DNA of 32,596 nucleotides from Taishania sp036758285 (GTDB lineage: Bacteria > Bacteroidota > Bacteroidia > Flavobacteriales_D > Crocinitomicaceae): positions 1-32,596 of the forward strand of contig DAIOWV010000032.1 of the NCBI GenBank assembly GCA_036758285.1. Reading direction: 5' to 3'. How positions within the stretch are numbered: the first letter of the stretch is position 1; each line of letters begins with the position of its first letter. The notes under the pieces are model-generated. The model was given only the letters and a program-made list of their open reading frames with translations, did not search any database and was not told the origin of the DNA. A program made the position numbers and the translations under genes. Shown here one piece after another: positions 22,362 to 31,021 of this stretch.

Positions 22362-25340
22362 TTAATTTGATTTCGTCTTTCTTCTTTTTAGCTCAAAATA
22401 AAGTGCACCCAAAACCGAAAGTATCAAACAAATACTACCAATCAAAGACACTTTATTTAAAGTTTTATAAGTCGGTATCTCAAAAGCCATTTCAATTTTA
22501 TGTTTTCCATCAGGAATTTCAATAGCTCTTAATAAATAATCTACTTTTAAAATTGGGACTTCTTTTCCATCAACTGTTGCTTTCCATCCTTCTGGATAGA
22601 ATACTTCTGAAAATACAATTAATTGTTTACCTTTTACATCAGCACTGTATTGAATTTTGTTAGGCTTATAACTAGTCATCGCGACATTTCCTTCACCACT
22701 AAATGACTTTTGAGATAATTTATTAGCCCATTCGTCCAACATTACGACTTCTTCCGTTGGTTTAAATTCATTATTAGCTTTTATTGTAACCAATTTCAAG
22801 AAAGATGTTTTTGCTGTATCATTGTCAAATACTTGTGGCATAACTAAATCTGTCTTACCATTTTTATCCATCACAAAAACAGCTTCCATTCCCTCACTCA
22901 TACCATTACTTAATGGAACTTCTATTTCTTTTTCAGAAATTACATATTTAATTTGTTCAGCTCCATAAACATTAACTTCTTTAACTTCAATATTGTTAAC
23001 TAAAAGTTTTCCTACACCTTCATTTTTTAATTTAAACTCAGTTCCAAGAGCGCGAATTTCATCATTAGGAGACTTATAAGTTTCAACTGTTTTAACAAGC
23101 CAAGCATTACCTAAGGCATTTGGATTAGGCTGCACAAACTGACCATTTTCTCTCGCTTGAATAATGTACTTCACATTCATCATGTCAAATACTTTGTTAT
23201 TGCCTTTTGAAATCTGAAAATCAATTAGATTTGCAAAATTTCTAAGTTTAGCACCATGGTATCCACCAAATGATTTGTGATAATAAGATACCTGACTACT
23301 ATTAAAATTACTGTTCATATCAAAGACACGATAGTTAGTTGCCAAGTTTAATTCTGAAAAACGATATCTGTTAATCAAATTAACTCTACCAGAACCTTCA
23401 ATACCTAGTTCATCAGCTTTTTCTTTTGCGATTTTTTCGCCCTTGTCAATTAAAGATTCCAATTTAGGGTTTTCTCTAATCTCCATTTGTAAAATTCGTT
23501 CATCAGCATCTGTTGCTGCTACCGGAAATTGATAAACTCCAGCATCTTCCCAATATTTGTAATTTCCGTTAATTTCTTGTTTTCCTAAATATTGATTGGC
23601 TACAGGTAACATATCTATCATCACCAGTAATAATATACCACCAAGAAAAACAGTTGAAGGAATAGATAAATAGATAAAAAGAATAATAAGTCCACCTCCA
23701 AGAAATGTAAAAAGTAATGAGCGATTCATACTTTCTTTAAAAATCTCTGCTCTAACTATTTTCACATCCTCTAATCCTTTTCTATAAGGTTCCATTTGTT
23801 TATCAATAAATTGACTTATTTGCTTTGGATTAGAAATATCTAATTCATAATTTCGTCTTAATTCAACTGGGTCCATTGATAAAATTTGTTCAGTAATAGA
23901 TTTCTCAATACTAACTAATTGACTTTGATCTGAATCATTGGTATAACCGTCATTTAATCCAACAAGTTTAACAACAAATAAAAAGATAAAGAATCCAACT
24001 ACTAAGCCAAGTAATAAATTCTTTTTTTCTTTAATTTGATCTTTTTCCCTGATTAATAAATCTAAAAAGATAATCCCTAAAATAGGCAAGCATAATTCTA
24101 CTAAAATTAGAATTATTGTAACGGTTCTAAACTTATCATATCCAGGTATATAATCAATAAAAAAATCTGTCAAGGGCATGAAGTTTTTTCCCCAAGAAAG
24201 CATTATTGCTAATACTGTTGCAGCAAACAACGCCCATTTCATTCCTGATTTAATAAAAAACAAACCTAAGAAAGCCAGTAACGCAACAATAACACCAATA
24301 TAAACTGGCCCAGATGTAAAAGGTTGATCTCCCCAGTAAGCTGAATACTTTTGAACTGTACTTTTTGATTTCATATCTAAATCAGTAGACTCTAATACAT
24401 CATCAAATTGACTTCCACCAATAGCAAATGAACCTCCACCTTTTATATTAGGTGAAATTAAAGTGAATGTTTCACCAATTCCGTAAGACCAATTAGTAAT
24501 ATAATCTTTATCCAAACCTTGAGATTGATTTGTAGCTGTTGTCCCGTCTGGTAAAATCGTAATCTCATTGGCACCTCGTATTGTATGCTTCGCATAATCA
24601 TTCGTAAGTAACACCAATGGACCATTTATTAGACCTGCTAAAGCATAAGCTATTATCAATCCTGTAGAAATTTTAATAAATGATGATAATTGATTCGTTT
24701 TAATAGCGTTTATTAAGAAATAAATTCCAACAAAAATTAAAACAAAAATCATATAATATGTTACTTGAACATGATTTGCACCTAATTCAAATGTCATAAC
24801 CAAACCAGATAAAGCAACAGCTAGCCAACTTTTATTTTGATAAGCATATACAAATAACCCAAGTAATAATGGTAAGTAAGCTGCTGCCGTTATCTTGCTA
24901 AGATGTCCTGCTTGTAATATAATGATTTCATAACTTGCAAAACTAAAAGCAATAGCACCCAAAACACCAATCAATGGACGAATTCTAAATAATAATGCCA
25001 TTAAGTAAAAACTTACCATATGCATAAAAACTACACCAATTGGATTAGGAATTAATTTATAATAGTATAGTTTGAAACCAGTTAATAGGAAATTCCCTGT
25101 AATCTCCATCGCAATCTGTACTGTAGGCATTCCTCCAAACATAGAATTTGTCCATAAAGACTGTTCACCCGTTTTTTCTGTATAGTAATGACTTTCATTA
25201 GCCATTCCTCTCCACTGTTGGATATCGTGTTGTTTTACTCTATAGCCATCAAACTGGAGACTAAAATAAACAGCAACAATTATAAACATTCCAGCTATTG
25301 CAGCAAAATGGATCCAATTTTTTTGAAAAAATGCTTTCAT
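22362..25340 (-). CDS. YfhO-family large membrane protein
   Basis: A 992-residue integral membrane protein of the YfhO family (GT-C-like fold), thought to move or add sugars at the outer face of the membrane, as shown for a few relatives in lipoteichoic acid glycosylation. A first transmembrane helix (about 12-27) leads into a loop with the conserved QHDIQQWRGMANE motif (acidic residues typical of GT-C). About ten further hydrophobic helices reach to residue 570. A large extracytoplasmic domain (about 580-955) follows, and a last helix (960-980) ends in a basic tail. ATG start at 25340, 31 bp after the sigma-54 regulator. In the same unit as the glycosyltransferase, so it probably serves the same glycan. 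Confidence 0.88.
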   Translation of the reverse strand: MKAFFQKNWIHFAAIAGMFIIVAVYFSLQFDGYRVKQHDIQQWRGMANESHYYTEKTGEQSLWTNSMFGGMPTVQIAMEITGNFLLTGFKLYYYKLIPNPIGVVFMHMVSFYLMALLFRIRPLIGVLGAIAFSFASYEIIILQAGHLSKITAAAYLPLLLGLFVYAYQNKSWLAVALSGLVMTFELGANHVQVTYYMIFVLIFVGIYFLINAIKTNQLSSFIKISTGLIIAYALAGLINGPLVLLTNDYAKHTIRGANEITILPDGTTATNQSQGLDKDYITNWSYGIGETFTLISPNIKGGGSFAIGGSQFDDVLESTDLDMKSKSTVQKYSAYWGDQPFTSGPVYIGVIVALLAFLGLFFIKSGMKWALFAATVLAIMLSWGKNFMPLTDFFIDYIPGYDKFRTVTIILILVELCLPILGIIFLDLLIREKDQIKEKKNLLLGLVVGFFIFLFVVKLVGLNDGYTNDSDQSQLVSIEKSITEQILSMDPVELRRNYELDISNPKQISQFIDKQMEPYRKGLEDVKIVRAEIFKESMNRSLLFTFLGGGLIILFIYLSIPSTVFLGGILLLVMIDMLPVANQYLGKQEINGNYKYWEDAGVYQFPVAATDADERILQMEIRENPKLESLIDKGEKIAKEKADELGIEGSGRVNLINRYRFSELNLATNYRVFDMNSNFNSSQVSYYHKSFGGYHGAKLRNFANLIDFQISKGNNKVFDMMNVKYIIQARENGQFVQPNPNALGNAWLVKTVETYKSPNDEIRALGTEFKLKNEGVGKLLVNNIEVKEVNVYGAEQIKYVISEKEIEVPLSNGMSEGMEAVFVMDKNGKTDLVMPQVFDNDTAKTSFLKLVTIKANNEFKPTEEVVMLDEWANKLSQKSFSGEGNVAMTSYKPNKIQYSADVKGKQLIVFSEVFYPEGWKATVDGKEVPILKVDYLLRAIEIPDGKHKIEMAFEIPTYKTLNKVSLIGSICLILSVLGALYFELKRRKTKSN

Positions 25341-25371
25341 ACGTATTTATTAAAGTTTTAAAAGGTAGTTA

Positions 25372-26550
25372 TTAGTTTTTTATAGTTTTTGGATTTGCGA
25401 ATAGAACAACATCTTCACCTGTGATTGTTTCTCCACATAAAATAACCAATCGTTCAATTATGTTTCTCAATTCACGTATGTTTCCTGTCCAATCCGTATT
25501 TTTTAATGCTTCAAGGGCATCCGGAGAAAAGTTTTTTCTTGCAATTCCATGTTCATTACAAACCATTGTAAGAAAATGCTCTGCTAATATTGGAATATCA
25601 TTTCTACGATCATTTAGAGCTGGAACATGAATTAAAATTACTGCCAAACGATGATACAAATCTTCTCTAAAACGACCTTCAATAATTTCTTTTCGTAAGT
25701 CTTTATTTGTAGCAGCAACGATTCTAGTATTAATTTTTATGTCTTTTTCCCCTCCTACTCTTTGAATTACATTTTCTTGTAACGCACGTAATACTTTCGC
25801 CTGTGCAGAAGCTGACATGTCTCCAATTTCATCTAAAAAAAGCGTTCCACCTTCGGCTAATTCAAATTTTCCTTTTTTCTGTTTTATAGCAGATGTAAAT
25901 GCACCTTTTTCATGACCAAACAATTCACTTTCAATCAATTCAGATGGTATTGCTGCACAATTAACTTCAATAAAAGGCTGATCTTTTCTATTTGATAAAT
26001 CGTGTAGTGATTGAGCTACCAACTCCTTTCCTGTTCCATTTTCACCTGTCACTAAAACTCTTGCATCAGAAGGAGCTACTTTTTCAATCATTGATTTGAT
26101 TTGCAATATCTCGGGTGATTCTCCAACAATAGAAGTACCTTTTAATTTTTGAACTGTTTTTTTCAAAACTTTCCGTTCCTCAACCAAAGCAGTTTTATCA
26201 GATGCATTTCGAACTGTAACCAATATTCGATTTAAATCAAGTGGTTTTTCAATGAAATCAAATGCACCTTTTTTAATTGCCTGAACAGCAGTATCAATGT
26301 TTCCATGACCACTAATCATAATAACTGGCGTGTCTATTTCAGCCTGCGATAAAGCATCCAAAACCTCCATACCATCCATGTTCGGCATTTTGATATCACA
26401 AAAGATGATGTCGTATTCGCTAGCAGTTGCTTTTTCAACACCTTGTTTTCCATCTTCGGCTTCTTCAACTTCAAAGTTTTCGAATTCCAAAATTTCCTTC
26501 AGTGCTCTTCGAATAGCACGTTCATCATCAATGATAAGAATTTTGCTCAT
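25372..26550 (-). CDS. NtrC-type sigma-54 response regulator lacking a C-terminal HTH
   Basis: A 392-residue response regulator. The receiver domain (1-120) has the acidic pocket DDE (8-10), phospho-acceptor Asp52 and Lys102 in EKPL. The AAA+ domain has Walker A GENGTGKE (169-176), the sigma-54-contact loop GAFTSA (216-221, usually GAFTGA), and Walker B TLFLDE (235-240). The protein stops about 20 residues after the AAA+ lid (VVLFANPKTIKN); the Fis-type helix-turn-helix that would bind DNA is missing. This would act from solution or through a partner. Start ATG at 26550. The YfhO and glycosyltransferase genes follow at 31 and 35 bp, so it may control glycan genes in its own operon. No histidine kinase is adjacent. 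Confidence 0.92.
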   Translation of the reverse strand: MSKILIIDDERAIRRALKEILEFENFEVEEAEDGKQGVEKATASEYDIIFCDIKMPNMDGMEVLDALSQAEIDTPVIMISGHGNIDTAVQAIKKGAFDFIEKPLDLNRILVTVRNASDKTALVEERKVLKKTVQKLKGTSIVGESPEILQIKSMIEKVAPSDARVLVTGENGTGKELVAQSLHDLSNRKDQPFIEVNCAAIPSELIESELFGHEKGAFTSAIKQKKGKFELAEGGTLFLDEIGDMSASAQAKVLRALQENVIQRVGGEKDIKINTRIVAATNKDLRKEIIEGRFREDLYHRLAVILIHVPALNDRRNDIPILAEHFLTMVCNEHGIARKNFSPDALEALKNTDWTGNIRELRNIIERLVILCGETITGEDVVLFANPKTIKN

Positions 26551-26637
26551 TTTAAAATCTTTGGTGTAAATATAATAAGATGATGTAAATTTATGTTATA
26601 CTTTCAGTTATATTTACGAAGTAATCTTAACAATTAA

Positions 26638-27312
26638 CTATTCAATTTTGTGAATTTTCACATTATAACTTCTATTTTCTTGTTTTAAATTGATAAAGTA
26701 TAAATTATTTTCTTTCAATTTTTCCAAATCTATTGAAGTATCGCTTGAATTGCGAATTAATAGTTGACCTACTTCATTGTAAATTTCAAATTGAGTATCA
26801 ATCCCATTTAGAATTTTTATTGAATTATTCGCAATCTCTATGAAAGAATTCAATGAAGAGTTATTTTCAACTATTAAAGTCCCCTCAGTAACAAAAAAAT
26901 AGTAATGTATCGTATCTTTTTCAACGCTATTTAAAGGATTGAAAATTTCAAATGATACAACGCCTTTACCTGGTTCATCATTTAAGATTGCATTAATAAT
27001 TAGTTTTTGAGGAATCTCTAAATTAGAAAACAATACGAAGTCAGCGCTATCACCCAATCCTATTTCGCTATATATCTCATTTTCATCATTAAAAATTAAA
27101 TCCCATTCAGATGGAACTGTATAATCAATTATTTTCCATCTCAAATTAATGTCTGTCTCTTGATTTGAAAAAATGGAAAGATACCAATGTAAAGGAGAAT
27201 GGTTTGTCGTTCTGTGAAAAGTAAAACTTTTATTTTGAAAAGAAAACGATTGACCATAGCTTAATTGAGTAAGTATCAAAAAGAATAAAAAAATGATTTT
27301 TTTCATTTTCAT
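26638..27312 (-). CDS. Secreted protein with T9SS-like C-terminal domain
   Basis: A 224-residue exported protein. ATG at 27312 is preferred to the longer reading at 27333 because it starts a good signal peptide (MKMKKIIFLFFLILTQLSYG); an ATG two codons later (27306) is equally possible. The middle is beta-rich with no known domain. The end resembles a type A T9SS sorting domain: FEIYNEVGQLLI, DLEKLKENNLYFINL and the final YNVKIHKIE. This indicates export to the cell surface by the type IX system, which is not encoded in the window. The gene is flanked by the terC terminator upstream and 87 bp before the sigma-54 regulator. Function is unknown. Confidence 0.78.
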   Translation of the reverse strand: MKMKKIIFLFFLILTQLSYGQSFSFQNKSFTFHRTTNHSPLHWYLSIFSNQETDINLRWKIIDYTVPSEWDLIFNDENEIYSEIGLGDSADFVLFSNLEIPQKLIINAILNDEPGKGVVSFEIFNPLNSVEKDTIHYYFFVTEGTLIVENNSSLNSFIEIANNSIKILNGIDTQFEIYNEVGQLLIRNSSDTSIDLEKLKENNLYFINLKQENRSYNVKIHKIE

Positions 27313-27348
27313 ACAGAAAATTTTAGACCACATCGAATGTAAATTAAA

Positions 27349-27379
27349 AATCCCATAATCTCAAAGAAATTATGGGATT
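27349..27379 (-). terminator. Rho-independent terminator after the TerC-family gene
   Basis: Perfect 11-bp stem (27349-27359 with 27369-27379), 9-base loop, followed on the minus strand by a T-rich run. It lies 21 bp past the TerC-family stop. Confidence 0.88.
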
Positions 27380-27400
27380 CAATATTTTCAATCAAATATT

Positions 27401-28360
27401 TTATTGATTTTCAGCTTTTTTATTTGAAATAACTGATGCTATAACACCTGAAATTAATGCTCCTAAGATAACAACTAAAGAAACCCAAGAATGATCTCTT
27501 AAGAATGTTAATTGGTGATGGAAAATCATTTTAATACCCACAAATAATAGTACAAATACTAACGCCACTTTAATATATTTGAATTTATCCAACATTCCAG
27601 ATAAGAAGAAATATAAACTTCTTAACCCTAAAATTGCAAAAATATTTGAGCTAAAAATAATAAACGAATCATCTGTAATACTGAAAATTGCTGGGATAGA
27701 ATCTACTGCAAAAAGAATATCTGTAAATTCAACAACAATCAATGCTGCTAATAAAGGAGTTGCAACTCTTTTACCATTTACATTCTCAAGAAAATGACCA
27801 TTTTGAATAGACCAATCTATCGGATAAATTTTACTCAACAACTTAACTCCCATACTATCTTTGAAATCGCTTTCTTCATCATCATCTTTCATCATTTTTA
27901 AAGCAGACCAGATTAGAATTCCTCCAAATACATACATCGACCATTCAAATTTCTCGATAAATGCCTGACCCAATAATATCATAATCAAACGAAAGAATAC
28001 AGCTCCAATGATACCCCAAAACAAGACACGATGTTGAAATTCTGGTTTTATTTTAAAGAATTTAAAAATCATTGCGATTACAAAAATATTATCTAAGCTT
28101 AAAGATTCTTCAAGTACATATCCTGTATAATATTTAGTGACCGCATCCCAACCTGTTGATCCGTGTGTATTTAAACCAAAAAGTTGATTTTCATAAATGA
28201 AATAAATTGCAATTCCAAAAAGCAATGCTAATGCTACCCAAACAGATGTCCAGATTAATGAATCTTTCATGGATACAACTGAATTTTTCTTGTGAAAAAC
28301 TCCTAAATCCAATGCTAAAAAAATGGTAATTAATGCAAAAAAGATAATCCAAACAGTCAT
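27401..28360 (-). CDS. TerC/Alx-family integral membrane protein
   Basis: A 319-residue membrane protein with about nine hydrophobic helices, of the TerC family (relatives include Alx, MeeF and MeeY-type manganese exporters). The acidic residues inside the helices that mark the family are present: LALDLG in helix 1, EESLSLDNIFVIAMI at about 85-99, and VEFTDILFAVDSIPAIFSIT at about 210-229. These acids could bind a metal ion, and Mn(II) efflux is the best-supported role. The cytoplasmic loop DDDEESDFKD is very acidic. ATG start at 28360, 40 bp after the DUF4296 stop, with a TATATTTG box on the minus strand at 28390-28397 that could start an independent transcript. Confidence 0.9.
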   Translation of the reverse strand: MTVWIIFFALITIFLALDLGVFHKKNSVVSMKDSLIWTSVWVALALLFGIAIYFIYENQLFGLNTHGSTGWDAVTKYYTGYVLEESLSLDNIFVIAMIFKFFKIKPEFQHRVLFWGIIGAVFFRLIMILLGQAFIEKFEWSMYVFGGILIWSALKMMKDDDEESDFKDSMGVKLLSKIYPIDWSIQNGHFLENVNGKRVATPLLAALIVVEFTDILFAVDSIPAIFSITDDSFIIFSSNIFAILGLRSLYFFLSGMLDKFKYIKVALVFVLLFVGIKMIFHHQLTFLRDHSWVSLVVILGALISGVIASVISNKKAENQ

Positions 28361-28389
28361 TGTCGTAATATTATTTAATTTTTAGAACA

Positions 28390-28397
28390 CAAATATA
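28390..28397 (-). promoter_or_regulatory. Possible -7 element for the TerC-family gene
   Basis: TATATTTG on the minus strand, 29 bp before the ATG. It matches TAnnTTTG, but no -33 partner is seen, and AT-rich sequence makes chance matches likely. Confidence 0.4.
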
Positions 28398-28400
28398 ATT

Positions 28401-28874
28401 TTAATTTGAAGATTGATTGATTTTATACATATCTTCTTCTGATCTCATAGGTAGAATTGGACTTTCATCTTCTCTTATTTCAATGACTTGACGTTCTTTA
28501 TTTTTATCATCAGAATCATCATCTTTTGGTAGTTCATTAAGTCTAGAAGTAATATTTTCTTTTACTTTACCATAAATCAATGCCATATCTTCCTGATCAG
28601 TGAGATAATAATTCATGTTTTCATCAAAAATTACTTTATCGACACCAAACTTATTAAAAATTGAATCTGCTTTTTCACTTAGCAAAGATTCATATCTAGA
28701 TACCTGAACATATTTCATTTGATAAATTGATTCGACAATTGATAATTCTGTTAAAATCTCAATCATTTTCTCCCTTTCAATTAAATTATCAGGCTTTTCA
28801 TCAATAACTTTAACTTCTCTTGAACAAGAAAATAGTAAGAACACTGTAAATAAAAGAAAACAAAAAAACTTCAT
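28401..28874 (-). CDS. DUF4296 lipoprotein
   Basis: A 157-residue lipoprotein: a short signal peptide with lipobox LLFSC (Cys17), then a helical domain with the DUF4296 pattern (MIEILTELSIVESIY and IFNKFGVDKVIFDENMNYY at about 72-90). The C-terminus is acidic and probably disordered. The ATG shares its A with the TAA stop of the dihydroorotase (TAATG), indicating coupled translation. This order (GT2, dihydroorotase, DUF4296) is one I know from other Bacteroidota. DUF4296 has no assigned function. Confidence 0.87.
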   Translation of the reverse strand: MKFFCFLLFTVFLLFSCSREVKVIDEKPDNLIEREKMIEILTELSIVESIYQMKYVQVSRYESLLSEKADSIFNKFGVDKVIFDENMNYYLTDQEDMALIYGKVKENITSRLNELPKDDDSDDKNKERQVIEIREDESPILPMRSEEDMYKINQSSN

Positions 28875-30208
28875 TATCTATTAAATTTCAATCGTTTACC
28901 ATTATCAACTTCAACTATTACTCCATTATTCCAAACCAAATTTCCATTTACAAACGTATGTGAAATTTTATTTGAAAATGTCACACCTTCAAATGGAGAC
29001 CAACCACACTGATATAATAAATTTGATTTTTCAACTAGATAATTAGCTGGTTTTACAACAACTAAATCTGCAAAATATCCTTCTTTGATAAAACCTCTTT
29101 TTTCTATTTGGAACATAATTGCTGGGGAATGTGCCATTTTTTCAACAACTCGTTCTATTGGAATGATGCCTTCTTTTACTTTTTCCAACATCGCAAGTAA
29201 TGCGTGTTGTACCAAAGGTCCTCCAGAAGGTGCTTTGAAATACGATTGTTCTTTTTCTTCAATTGTGTGTGGAGCATGATCAGTTGCTATAACATCTATT
29301 CGATTATCCAACACAGCTTCCCAAATTGCACTTCTATCCGATGATAATTTGACTGCTGGATTCCATTTAATGAAATTTCCTTTTGTTAAATAATCTTCAG
29401 AGCTAAACCATAAATGATGAACACAAGCTTCAGCAGTGATTCGTTTTTGTTCAAGAGGCAATTTATTATCAAACAGTGCTAATTCTTTTTCAGTAGAAAT
29501 ATGCAAAACATGTAATCTAGCATTGTATTTTTTTGCTAATTCAACAGCTAGAGAAGATGATTTATAACAAGCTTCTTCTGAACGAATTATAGGGTGTAAC
29601 TCTATTGGAACTTCTTCTCCATAGATTGCTTTATAATGTTCTATATTCGCTTTTATAGTTGCCTCATCTTCACAGTGAGTAGCAATTAACATTGGAACTT
29701 TTGAGAATAAATTCGTTAAAGTTTCTTCATTATCAACTAACATATTCCCTGTTGAAGACCCCATAAAAACTTTTACACCACAAACATTCTGAATATCTGT
29801 TTTTAAAACTTCCTCAATATTATCATTGGAAGCACCCATAAAAAATGAATAATTTGCAATTGAAGTCAAACCGGCACGTTGGTACTTCTCTTCCAACAAA
29901 TTTTGAGTCAAAGTATTTGGAACTGTATTTGGCATTTCCATAAAAGATGTAATCCCACCTGCAACAGCTGCTCTTGATTCAGAAAAAATAGTCGCTTTAT
30001 GTGTTAATCCGGGTTCCCTAAAATGTACTTGATCATCAATACAACCTGGCAAAAGATATGCTCCATTTAAATCAATGACTTCGTGATTCTCAATAATTGA
30101 TAATTGCTTTCCAATTTCATTGATTAATCCATTTTTGATAAAGAGATCGCCTTCGTATTTCTGTCCTTCATTAACAATGATGGCATGTTTCAGCAAATAA
30201 TTACTCAT
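28874..30208 (-). CDS. Dihydroorotase, Bacteroidota type with a Q-V-H metal motif
   Basis: A 444-residue amidohydrolase that closes N-carbamoyl-aspartate to dihydroorotate in pyrimidine synthesis. ATG at 30208 is chosen: it overlaps the upstream stop as ATGA, and the longer reading from 30232 would overlap by 28 bp. Seen motifs: DDQVHFREPG (the first metal site, in which the usual H-x-H is Q-x-H), carbamylated lysine in GVKVFMGSSTG, His in ATHCEDE and HVLHIST, and Asp in ATDHAPHT. Other than the missing first His, all metal ligands are present. The AAVAGGITSFMEMPNT segment is typical. Operon with a DPM1-like glycosyltransferase upstream and DUF4296 downstream. Confident in family; the Q is noted under findings. 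Confidence 0.92.
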   Translation of the reverse strand: MSNYLLKHAIIVNEGQKYEGDLFIKNGLINEIGKQLSIIENHEVIDLNGAYLLPGCIDDQVHFREPGLTHKATIFSESRAAVAGGITSFMEMPNTVPNTLTQNLLEEKYQRAGLTSIANYSFFMGASNDNIEEVLKTDIQNVCGVKVFMGSSTGNMLVDNEETLTNLFSKVPMLIATHCEDEATIKANIEHYKAIYGEEVPIELHPIIRSEEACYKSSSLAVELAKKYNARLHVLHISTEKELALFDNKLPLEQKRITAEACVHHLWFSSEDYLTKGNFIKWNPAVKLSSDRSAIWEAVLDNRIDVIATDHAPHTIEEKEQSYFKAPSGGPLVQHALLAMLEKVKEGIIPIERVVEKMAHSPAIMFQIEKRGFIKEGYFADLVVVKPANYLVEKSNLLYQCGWSPFEGVTFSNKISHTFVNGNLVWNNGVIVEVDNGKRLKFNR

Positions 30209-30918
30209 AATTTCATACTTCTCATTTTCCACACTCCAATAAATGCTTCTTTAAAAATGCTTGTACTCATTTTAGATTCTCCGTAAATCCTATCTATGAA
30301 TGTAATTGGAACTTCTTTTGCTTTAAAGCCATTACGAATTGCAGCATATTTCATACAGATTTGAAATGCATAACCTTTAAATGTATTACCATCTAAGTTT
30401 ATTTTTTCAAGAACATGCCGTTTATAGCATTTAAAACCAGCTGTAGTATCTCTGATATTAATCCAAAGAATCATTCGTACATAAATGCTAGCAAAGAATG
30501 AAAGTAATAAACGTTTCATAGGCCAATTTTCGACCTTACCTCCTTTAGTATATCTTGAACCTATACTAAAATCTGCACCATCTTTCGCACACGCATTGTA
30601 TAAGTGAATTAAATCATCTGGATTATGTGAAAAATCACAATCCATCTCAAAGATATAATCATACTTTTGATTAATTGCCCATTTAAAACCATGAATATAG
30701 GCAGTTCCTAATCCTAACTTCCCTTTTCTCTCTTCTATGAAAATACGATTCGGAAATTCTTCAATCAAGCTACGAATTATTAATGCGGTACCATCTGGAG
30801 AAGAATCATCAACAAAAAGAATATTAAAATCCTTACTCAACGACATGACTTTTCGAGCCATACGTTCAACGTTTTCCTTTTCGTTATAGGTTGGTATGAT
30901 AACTATTGAATCTGACAA
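30205..30918 (-). CDS. DPM1-like polyprenol-phosphate glycosyltransferase (GT2)
   Basis: A 237-residue GT2 enzyme resembling dolichol/polyprenol-phosphate mannose synthase, which transfers a sugar from a nucleotide donor to a lipid-phosphate at the inner membrane. Motifs are IIPTYNEKEN (7-16), FVDDSSPDGT (35-44), the metal-binding MDCDFSHNP around 92-100, and the acceptor region DTTAGFKCYKR. No C-terminal transmembrane anchor is present, as in many bacterial relatives. The stop overlaps the dihydroorotase ATG (ATGA). A TACTTTTG box at 30938-30945 is a likely promoter. Sugar is uncertain (mannose or glucose). Confidence 0.9.
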   Translation of the reverse strand: MSDSIVIIPTYNEKENVERMARKVMSLSKDFNILFVDDSSPDGTALIIRSLIEEFPNRIFIEERKGKLGLGTAYIHGFKWAINQKYDYIFEMDCDFSHNPDDLIHLYNACAKDGADFSIGSRYTKGGKVENWPMKRLLLSFFASIYVRMILWINIRDTTAGFKCYKRHVLEKINLDGNTFKGYAFQICMKYAAIRNGFKAKEVPITFIDRIYGESKMSTSIFKEAFIGVWKMRSMKL

Positions 30919-30937
30919 TTTTGATTTTTTATGATGT

Positions 30938-30945
30938 CAAAAGTA
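30938..30945 (-). promoter_or_regulatory. -7 element for the GT2-dihydroorotase-DUF4296 operon
   Basis: TACTTTTG on the minus strand, 19 bp before the ATG at 30918, matching TAnnTTTG. The -33 region has only a weak TTAG at 17 bp. Confidence 0.5.
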
Positions 30946-31021
30946 ATGAAATTAAAAGAATTCTAAAACTGAGAATTAATAATTAATCAATCATTTTTTT
31001 AAATCTGCGAAAGAATTGAAA

